From: Chrysophaeum taylorii
Taxonomy: Eukaryota > Sar > Pelagophyceae > Pelagomonadales > Pelagomonadaceae
Assembly (NCBI GenBank): GCA_029834535.1
Contig: JAQMWT010000341.1
Span: forward strand, 62,001 to 126,000
Direction of reading: 5' to 3'
Length of the DNA stretch: 64,000 nt
Part shown: one piece after another, positions 57,096-64,000 of the stretch
How positions within the stretch are numbered: position 1 is the stretch's first letter
How the letters are laid out: each line of letters starts with the position of its first letter
Translations under genes and position numbers: made by a program
Notes under the pieces: model-generated
Seen by the model: only the letters and a program-made list of their open reading frames with translations
Told to the model about the DNA's origin: nothing
Database searches by the model: none

Positions 57096-59456
57096 CCTCG
57101 TAAACAAACTGCCTTTCTTGACGACGGATTAATAATTCGGCGCTAGGACGACCCGCAATAATATTCCCTCTGGCCCTAAGCCGTCGTAGCGCGAATGCAG
57201 CTAGCAGGAGAGGAGAGGGGAGAGGAGAGGAGGAGAAGATAGCACTGCGCAGCGCAGCGCGAGACAGCAGCTAAAAAGAGCAAATGATCGAAGACAATGT
57301 GGAAAAGGCACACAGGCAGGTCGAAGTGACGCCCACGGAAATCCAAAGCCCTCCGCGAGATGTGCATGCGCAAGTGCCGAGGACCCGCGAAACGGTTAGT
57401 TGGCTCATTGGAATGTCGTTCGCTCGTTCGTTCTATTCCCCCTATTTGCTCGCCCGGACATCTCTTGTCGACGCGCGAAAGTCCTTCATGGCAGGTCACG
57501 TCCCTCATGGCGCAATTGGCCACCCGATAGCGCTCTACTGCGCTTGTTCTCCCTGATCACACATGTCGCTGTTGCCTGAATCCCACTTTGACGTTGGCGC
57601 GACAGAGCTATCGTGTGAAGAACCATCGAATACTTCATCATCTTATACTCGTGAGCACAAATTTTGCGGTAAATATTAACTTCCCTTCTCTCTGCTCCCT
57701 AGTCTTCCCTTGCTCCTGATTTTATCGACACGACATCTGCTCTGCCCCTTGCAGATGGCAACGACGCGGCTTATACATTCTTGCGCGGTCGTTTGTTGTT
57801 AGCGGATCTTATTGCCACCCTCGTTGCTTGTGCCGTTGATGCTGATGACGTGCGCTGATTACACTTTGTTCTTGCGACGACATGTGGCCGCCTCGCCACG
57901 AACACCAATTATTTGTGGCGGCCTGTGTTCTGCAAAAATCATGGCATCGTGCTGCGACCGTCCCCTAGTGTCGTCTTCTCGTGTCTTCTTTTAGAGCACC
58001 CTTTTTCTCACTGCTTCTTTTAAGCTTAGAGCGGTTTGTCTGCGCTCAACCCCAGGTCGTTCCACCGCTCATTACGATTTCGCGGACGATTGTCGGTCCG
58101 AGTCGCTACGCAAGCCATGCCCTCGCCCAGCTCAGGCCGAGGTGAAAGAGCGGAAGAATGCGAGTGTGTGGTTCTAGGCAGGGGCGGTGCGCCGACGAGA
58201 GGATTGAACGACTGTGGGAAGTCGGGCGATTGGAATATCCAAAAGGTGGAGACTCTGCTGCTGGAAGACTACGACGTCGGATGGATCGCCACCATCGAGC
58301 AACCGAAGAGGGATAGCGAGACGCCACTCCTGGGAAAAGGCTGATCCACTGGATCGAATGGATGCACTCTCGTTCGTGTGGAGTTCGCTTACGCAGGAGA
58401 GAACGAAGGTCTTACCGAAGGCCAGCCCAATGCACGGGGTGTTGGCTTATCCCAGCGCCGTGGCGCGCGGGATCAGCAGCGCAGGGCATTCAGACGTGGG
58501 GTGTAGAAAGGAGACTTGAGGGGCGAGTTGGTGGTCTGTCGCCATTTGTAGCCGTCTTGAGCGAGGAGGTACCAGGTCTTCGTTGGCATGTAGAATTTGC
58601 AGAGTGTCGCTGGATCGAGTAGACGGACCTCCCTTTTCTTGCAGAGTTCGCTTTTCACGCGGGTGAGAACAACAACTGCCTATTGAAACAAGCGGAACCG
58701 CCGTGCCAAAGATGAACATCGCGAAGGCCGCGACTATGCGACGAGCGGCCTCGTCCTCGTCCGGACCGCCAGGATAAGTCGAAAAAACCTCGCCAGGACC
58801 CGTCGAACACACCTCGCACGCGAGCCAAGCAGCTTTCGATGGATATTCGCAGATGTTGGTGACCGTCCGACACCCTGCATTTTGCCGCGAGGCGGCCAGA
58901 AGCCCTGACGCTCACAACACAGCGGTTTTAGGAGTAAACTCGAAGGTTAAAGCGCGGAGCGTGCGCTGAATAAAAACAGCTTAGATTGGCGGGAGGGAGT
59001 CCGAGCGTCGAGTGGTGAGGAGAACTGTGGTGAGTAGATGGAATGAAGTTGACGCAATCCGATTATAGGGGATGGCCAAGCGCTAGCCTAACCGCCCGGG
59101 CGCCGCCAGGGACCCGGCGGCCGGGAGACGTAGAGGGGCCGTTGGCGTTTCTGTAAGCGTCTTGGCACTCCCTGAAGTGTGCCTGCGCGTAATGCCGTTT
59201 CTGGAGGTGGGCGGTGGCTGCACCGCCTTCGACATACTGGAGGCCCGCTAGGTGGAGACGGGCATGCTCACGGTGCACCGTGATGGAGAGACGCCGGCAG
59301 AGGCGCGTTGTCCGAGCCGCCGTGTCTGCCGCGTGGGAAGGAGTTCCCTCCTTGAGGCCAGTGTCGATGTCAATTTGACGGGCAACACGGTGGAGAAGGC
59401 CATGTGGGTTGTCACTACCCTTTGCGAAAAATTGCCAACAACAACCCCCCCCGCCC
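57096..59456. other. Gene-poor spacer between the C2 paralogs
   Basis: No intact gene. On the plus strand, exon-like pieces occur (57284 MIEDNVEKAHRQVEVTPTE; 57564 MSLLPESHFDVGATELSCEE). On the minus strand a probable fragment lies at 58473-58920 (listed separately). AT-rich signals are frequent around 57640-57700. The stretch may be a decayed insertion that split a tandem duplication. Confidence 0.4.
58473..58920 (-). pseudogene. Fragment of a Cys-rich membrane protein
   Basis: On the minus strand, a Cys-containing ectodomain-like stretch (NAGCRTVTNICEYPSKAAWL, ACEVCSTGPGEVFSTYPGG) leads into a hydrophobic segment RIVAAFAMFIFGTAVPLVSI. In another frame it continues with LLDPATLCKFYMPTKTWYLL and ends at 58473. 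The parts look coding but are not in one frame and have no visible start. It could be terminal exons of a short-intron gene or a remnant. Confidence 0.3.
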
Positions 59457-59482
59457 CTCTTAACAGTCGACCTTTTTAAAAC
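59457..59482 (+). promoter_or_regulatory. Copy 4 of the dispersed upstream element (diverged)
   Basis: After a C-rich run, this copy reads CTCTTAACAGTCGACC then TTTTTAAAAC. It agrees with the core at most positions (TTARCAGTCGACMTT) and has the same C-tract, orientation and placement, ending 138 bp before the ATG of the second C2 gene. Confidence 0.5.
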
Positions 59483-59619
59483 AACAAACCCCAGCGAGAA
59501 TCTTCCGTTATGGCCTCAAAACTCAAACCGCGTTCAAATTTTCGTTGATATAGTGTTGCAGGGGGGGGCTTATAGTTGCCTCAAAGCGGGTTCGCTGAGT
59601 CATAAGGTTGAAGAAGAAG

Positions 59620-62600
59620 ATGGCGTACCAGTTTGTGCCAGGTCTCGGGGACTGGGAGGATGAGGAGGAGGCATTCGGGCCGCAGGCCTTGAGAGTCGAG
59701 GACGAGGCCGGGATGCCGGCGAACGAGCTGGTGATTTGGTTGTACCGCGGTCGCGACCTGCGCGTTGGGGATGCCCCGATTTTCAAAAACGCCGACTCGG
59801 CCGGGAGCTCTGACCCGCAGTGCATATTTCGCCTCTACCAGACGGGACTCGCGCACCCGCCGACGATCGCGTCGCGCGTGATCGAAAAGTCGCTCAAGCC
59901 CGTGTGGAACGACACGCTGACGCTCCCCGTCGTCGACCCGCCCGAGCGAGGCAACTATCGGCTGGAAGTCGAGGTGCGCGACGTTGACGTGTTCGACTCT
60001 GATTTTCTGGGCCGCTTTGGCGTCACGTTCAGCGCGAAGGAGGTCGAGACGCACGCGATTAAGTTGCGCGCGACATACGAATTGGAGAGGGGCGCCGACG
60101 TCGACCTGGATATCACCGGGTCGATCGATTGCGCGTTCCGGTGGCGCTACAACCCCAAGTTGGAAGTTTTTCGACCCGATATCCAAAGCGACTGGGCGAC
60201 GAACAACGCGCCCAACGAGCTTCGGGTGGCGCTGTTCCGCGCGACGCTCGATAAGGACGCGAGGGTCGCGACAATCGGGATAATAGGGGCGGGCGAGGAA
60301 AACGACGACGAAAAGAAGAAGTGCGAGGCATTGTACGCGAGCGCGAGGAGTACCGTGTGGAAGCAACTGGTCGATCTTCCGTGCCAGCACCCCCGACGAC
60401 TCAACCCCAAGCCGGAAGACTACCCGACGCTCGAGTGTTCGTTCGGCGATGACCGGTCGTGTTTCGTACAGCTGCTGCCGTTGGCCCGCAAGTACGCTGT
60501 GGCGAACAAAACCTACGATATTCTCGATGTCAAGACTGGAGGTGTCGTCGGAAGTTTAGAGATGACTTTGGTGTGGCGCTTCAATCCGACGCTGCCGGGG
60601 GCGGAGAAGGCGGTGAACTTGACGGCGTTTACGACACCGACGATCGTCGAGCAGACGGTGCTGGCGGGGGAGGCGATGTTTTACGACGTGGCCAACATTA
60701 CCCTCTTGTTGCACGACATCTACCGAATTTCGCAAGATTGGAAGACCTGCGTCGACGCCATCAGCGTTGTCGTTGGATTAGTCCCCGTGATCACCGATGC
60801 CATCGCAGAGGCGATGGCGATCGCGCGGTATACTATCGACGCTCTGATGGCCGCGTCGCTCAACCCCGTGTCCGTGGCGAATCTGTTGCAGCGAACCTAT
60901 TCGATCGCGGCCAACGCGAAAGACCTCTTCACGATGTATGACGAATCTGGCCTTTTCATCGACTCGATTCTGTCTATCCAGACGTTCGTCGTCGTCGTGA
61001 TGGACGTTATGGCGCGGGGTTGCCGGCTCTACCAAACCCACTACGCCAAGGTGGAAAAGAAAGAGCGCAACGAGGCGCAGTCGCTGTTCGTGCAATCCGG
61101 CGGCAAGCTCGCCGACTTTGACTTCAAGCCGGAGTGGGCGGAACGCCAGGACATGTACCCGAAAGAAGCCCCGAACGTTTTGTACTTTGGGCTCTCGCGA
61201 GCGCGCGACCTGGCAATAAAAGACGAGTACGCCGCGCTTCCGGCGATAAGCAACGCGATAACGTACATGAGCAACTCGATGTTGTTTGGAAAGGACGACA
61301 AGGGCAAGCCTCGCTCCTCCTCCTCCTGGACCTCCTTCTTCTCTTCTTCCAAGAGTAAGAAGAACGATGGCGCGACTCCCGAAGAAAAGAAGGGATCGTC
61401 GGATCCGTCGATGCGCGTCACCGTTCACGCCGGAGACGCGCTCCACCCGAAGAGCACGTGGAGGTCAACTTCCAAACAAAAGACACTCAACCCTGTGTGG
61501 AACGAGTTCGAGAAATTTGTGGTGTCGCCGCCAAATTCTATTATGAAAGAAAAGAAGGACGATTACGTCGCCGATTTGGGCGGCGGCGAAGGCGGCGGCG
61601 GCGGCGGGTGCTGCCGGCGACGCGCGTGGAAACCCAAGGGCCGCAAGCTCGTCGGCGGCATGTACCTCGAGCGCGCTCGAACCGTGCGCGCAGAAAAAGC
61701 GGCCCTAGCGCAGCAGTACCGCATCGATTGCTACGTGGAGGATATCGACTGGTTCTCGGAGAACGATTTTATGGGCTTCGTTTCGATGGACTTGCTCGCA
61801 CTCCGGGACCACAAAGTCTCTCGAAAGTGGCACCTCTTTGAAAAGAAACCACCTGACTACGACAACACCGAAACCGTCAAAAAACAGGAGTCGAATTACT
61901 GGTGGAACGACGACGACGACAACGAAGCCATCTCTGGCGACGTCGAACTCGTCTCGCGATGGCTCTACGAACCAGAGGCCGACCCGTGGACACCCGAGTT
62001 TCCCCGAGACGGTGTCGACGTAGTGCATGTCGGGCTGTTCCACGCGCGCCACCTCCCCGCCTTGGATTCGCACGTCATGAGCCAAGCTTCCTCTGACCCT
62101 CTCATCCAGTTCACTCTGGTGCCAAAAGCCGAGAAGGACGTCAAACACGACAAGAAGAACAAACGACCGTTCGCAAGATCCAAAGCCAAACCCCGGACGC
62201 TTTACCCCGTATGGCGGGAGGTCTTGAGCGTCCAGAAGATCAACCCGGCGCCTCTCGGCGACCACCTCCTCCGGGTCAAGATGGAGGACAAGGATTTGTT
62301 GGGGTCGGATTTCATCGGAAGCGTCGACTTCGACCTCGCCGACCTCACGACTCAAATCAGTCGCCACACGATCAACCTCACCAAGCTCGGGAAGTGGGCC
62401 CACTCGACGACACAACAAAACGAAGACTTCACCCTCCCCGAGATTCACCTCTTCTTGCAGCTCGGGGAGGACAGCCGTTCTTCTCCTCTCGGGTCGCCGC
62501 CGCGTCCCGACGTCGAGATGATGAAGGTCGGGGGTCCACCTCGTCCCGACTTTTGTTGCGCTGACGACGACGCACCGCCCGTTGCTTGTCGTCGATGGTG

Positions 62601-63189
62601 GCGTCGCGGCTTCCTCCGCCGCCGAAAGTCGTCAAAGAAACTAGGCGGTGGCCCGCCCGCTGCCGAGGCCGAGGGCGCGCCGCCAGCGGCCGAGGCGACA
62701 CGAGGCATCGAACGGGCGGCGACGACAGCCCACTTCGAGTCGGTCGGCATCATGCGAAAGGTCGGCGACGACATCACGAACTTTGTGAAAGCGGGCGTCG
62801 ACAACGTCAAGACCGTAACGACCATATTGGATCACCTCAAGCATCTGAAGCGAGACTGGCACGAGATCCTCAAGAGCATCGCTTACGTCCAGAACTCGAT
62901 CCCAAAAATCGTCTCCGCGCTCGAAACTCTCGAGTCGATCGTGCAGCTCATCCTCAAGGCGGTCGCGGGCATCGCCTTCCCGCCGAATCCGGCCCACATC
63001 GTCGACTGGCTCCACACCTTCCGCAAACTCCTGCGCCAGGGTGAGAGCATCTACGAGGTCTACGCAAGGCACGACAAGCTCAAGTTCTACGTCGGCGAGC
63101 TATCGGAATTCGCCGAAAGGCTCGTCGACACCATTACCAAGGTGGCCAACCTCTCCGAGGAGGGTTGCTGCAGCTGCGGTTGCGTCTAA
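59620..63189 (+). CDS. Multi-C2-domain protein, paralog 2
   Basis: A 1189-aa single-exon protein, homologous to the 53544 gene over its whole length and with the same order of C2 units and helical domains. Calcium-type loops are kept (SSDPQCIF, DVDVFDSDFLGRFG, SSDPSMRV, VEDIDWFSENDFMGF, SSDPLIQF, MEDKDLLGSDFIGS). It ends GCCSCGCV, again Cys-rich. The ATG at 59620 (MAYQFVPGLG) is used; the TTG four codons earlier is an ORF-calling artefact. Most of the two genes differ at synonymous sites, yet two blocks (60499-60611 and 61815-61918) are identical to paralog 1, suggesting gene conversion. A Gly run GGGEGGGGGGCC (~61577-61610) is specific to this copy. Confidence 0.82.
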   Translation: MAYQFVPGLGDWEDEEEAFGPQALRVEDEAGMPANELVIWLYRGRDLRVGDAPIFKNADSAGSSDPQCIFRLYQTGLAHPPTIASRVIEKSLKPVWNDTLTLPVVDPPERGNYRLEVEVRDVDVFDSDFLGRFGVTFSAKEVETHAIKLRATYELERGADVDLDITGSIDCAFRWRYNPKLEVFRPDIQSDWATNNAPNELRVALFRATLDKDARVATIGIIGAGEENDDEKKKCEALYASARSTVWKQLVDLPCQHPRRLNPKPEDYPTLECSFGDDRSCFVQLLPLARKYAVANKTYDILDVKTGGVVGSLEMTLVWRFNPTLPGAEKAVNLTAFTTPTIVEQTVLAGEAMFYDVANITLLLHDIYRISQDWKTCVDAISVVVGLVPVITDAIAEAMAIARYTIDALMAASLNPVSVANLLQRTYSIAANAKDLFTMYDESGLFIDSILSIQTFVVVVMDVMARGCRLYQTHYAKVEKKERNEAQSLFVQSGGKLADFDFKPEWAERQDMYPKEAPNVLYFGLSRARDLAIKDEYAALPAISNAITYMSNSMLFGKDDKGKPRSSSSWTSFFSSSKSKKNDGATPEEKKGSSDPSMRVTVHAGDALHPKSTWRSTSKQKTLNPVWNEFEKFVVSPPNSIMKEKKDDYVADLGGGEGGGGGGCCRRRAWKPKGRKLVGGMYLERARTVRAEKAALAQQYRIDCYVEDIDWFSENDFMGFVSMDLLALRDHKVSRKWHLFEKKPPDYDNTETVKKQESNYWWNDDDDNEAISGDVELVSRWLYEPEADPWTPEFPRDGVDVVHVGLFHARHLPALDSHVMSQASSDPLIQFTLVPKAEKDVKHDKKNKRPFARSKAKPRTLYPVWREVLSVQKINPAPLGDHLLRVKMEDKDLLGSDFIGSVDFDLADLTTQISRHTINLTKLGKWAHSTTQQNEDFTLPEIHLFLQLGEDSRSSPLGSPPRPDVEMMKVGGPPRPDFCCADDDAPPVACRRWWRRGFLRRRKSSKKLGGGPPAAEAEGAPPAAEATRGIERAATTAHFESVGIMRKVGDDITNFVKAGVDNVKTVTTILDHLKHLKRDWHEILKSIAYVQNSIPKIVSALETLESIVQLILKAVAGIAFPPNPAHIVDWLHTFRKLLRQGESIYEVYARHDKLKFYVGELSEFAERLVDTITKVANLSEEGCCSCGCV

Positions 63190-63535
63190 AGAGCCCAGCA
63201 CCAACTCTCACCGCCACGACCCGTCATCATCGATCACCCCCATCGCACGCCACCACCGCGCGCACGCAAAACAAAAAAAGCGAGCCTCAATTCATTCGTT
63301 TGAGCAACACACGCTGGAGGAGGAGGAGGAGGAGGAGGAGGAGGATCCTCCTCGGCAATAACGATGACGCGTGACTACTTCGCGTGGTGATCGCCATGTT
63401 AGTGGTCGAATAAGGCGCATAGTGCCACCGGGCCACCGGGAAGGAGGAAGACGAAGAAGAACACAATTGCCGCGTGCGAAAATCCGCTTTCGAGGGAGGG
63501 AGGGAGGGAGGCGACGACAAAACGAAAACGTCAGG
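63190..63535. other. Convergent intergenic interval
   Basis: Lies between the stop codons of C2 paralog 2 and CTP synthase. It contains GGA repeats at 63315-63346 and a GGGA tract at 63494-63512. No gene. Confidence 0.6.
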
Positions 63536-64000
63536 TCAGAGAATGACCTTGGGCTTTTTCGCGTTGAGTTTGAAGTGGTCGTCAAAGTTGCCGATCGCAG
63601 CGAGGATGAGGCCCCAAAAGGGTGGGCTCGGGTTTTGGGGGCGTGACTTAAACTCGGGATGGAACTGGGTGCCGACAAAGTAGGGGTGAACCGAGCGGGG
63701 AAGTTCGAGAATCTCCATGCGCTTTCCGGTAGAATCCTTGCCAACGAACCGGAGGCCGGCCGCTTCGAGATCCGGAACCAAGTCCGGGTTGACCTCGTAT
63801 CGGTGTCGATGGCGCTCCTTGACCGAAGGTTTGCCGGCGTAGATGATGGATGCGATGGGGCGCTCGCCGCGGCGCGACCAGGCGTCGTCGGCCGAGACGA
63901 GGGTTTCCCTCGAGCCGAGGCGCATGGTGCCGCCCATGGTCGATTTGTCGATCTCCGGCATGAAGACGACCGCGACTTGGTTGGCCTTGTTGTCGTCGAA
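63536..64000 (-). CDS. CTP synthase, C-terminal glutaminase part (5' end outside window)
   Basis: About 154 residues are visible. The frame is open through the window edge ([13 protein letters not shown], then [16 protein letters not shown]), which is the diagnostic M-P-E[13 protein letters not shown] of CTP synthases. The class I glutaminase C-terminus follows: [20 protein letters not shown], then the catalytic His/Glu segment [13 protein letters not shown]. The glutaminase Cys and the synthase domain lie beyond 64000. It makes CTP from UTP, ATP and glutamine. The end is typical in length; the stop is TGA at 63536-63538. Confidence 0.93.
   Translation of the reverse strand, partial: FDDNKANQVAVVFMPEIDKSTMGGTMRLGSRETLVSADDAWSRRGERPIASIIYAGKPSVKERHRHRYEVNPDLVPDLEAAGLRFVGKDSTGKRMEILELPRSVHPYFVGTQFHPEFKSRPQNPSPPFWGLILAAIGNFDDHFKLNAKKPKVIL

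Noticed and set aside
1-64000. tRNA and rRNA genes
   Set aside because: No cloverleaf with a convincing T-loop or rRNA core sequence was noticed by reading. A covariance-model search was not possible, so absence is not proven.

Overview
This window is nuclear DNA of a small, compact, GC-rich eukaryotic genome, most likely a photosynthetic stramenopile (heterokont) such as a pelagophyte. That is an inference from gene content. A plastid-type acyltransferase begins with a signal peptide followed by an A-A-F plastid motif. A DUF1499 protein carries an ER-type signal plus a twin-arginine lumen signal. There is a class-E (cAMP-receptor-like) 7TM receptor and a hybrid histidine kinase with an HEIRNKY H-box. 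Coding sequence is dense on both strands, and the introns are tiny. Eleven GT-AG introns could be placed because splicing restores a conserved domain or an open frame; they are 38 to 61 nt long, and five have GTGCG donors.

Layout. 1-5.6 kb: 3' end of a sulfotransferase-like gene, an amidase (-), a DUF1622 membrane protein (+), and a 760-aa PDZ/PH-like scaffold. 5.6-12 kb: a class-E GPCR (+) facing disrupted 7TM-like exons and an EF-hand gene (-), a cytochrome-b5 reductase (-) and an uncharacterised spliced gene (-). 12.8-18.2 kb: thylakoid DUF1499 protein, glutaredoxin-like protein, PrimPol and a chalcone-isomerase-like protein. 19.5-28.3 kb: ADAM-like metalloprotease, PPC/DUF296 protein, triple-UBA protein, XRCC2, complex I NDUFA1, and a 999-aa protein with two ATP-grasp halves. 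29-37.3 kb: WDR4/Trm82, a coiled-coil protein, an interrupted hybrid histidine kinase, plastid LPAAT, a small secreted/TM protein and a membrane-anchored dual-specificity phosphatase. 37.3-43.5 kb: a 1355-aa IQ-repeat protein, a thioredoxin-fold ER protein and a VASt-domain protein. 43.5-45.8 kb: degenerate, repeat-like DNA. 45.8-57.1 kb: an acidic orphan, a cyclic-nucleotide-binding protein, a mitochondrial carrier, a DMT transporter and the first C2 paralog. 57.1-59.6 kb: gene-poor DNA. 59.6-64 kb: the second C2 paralog and the C-terminal half of CTP synthase (-).

The genes do not form an operon. The genome is economical in other ways. Several divergent pairs share only 36-73 bp (amidase/DUF1622, DUF1499/glutaredoxin, WDR4/coiled-coil, LPAAT/secreted protein, IQ protein/thioredoxin). 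XRCC2 and NDUFA1 overlap by 8 bp at their 3' ends. The most unusual pattern is a short C-rich element with the core TAGCAGTCGACATTTAAAG. It occurs in the same orientation 138-185 bp upstream of four + strand start codons (PDZ/PH scaffold, class-E GPCR, DMT transporter, second C2 protein), with a decayed match before the first C2 gene. Two copies are embedded in a longer 83-86 bp repeat. Signalling and membrane proteins are over-represented here (GPCR, histidine kinase, cyclic-nucleotide binding, IQ, C2, VASt), but any functional link between them is speculative.
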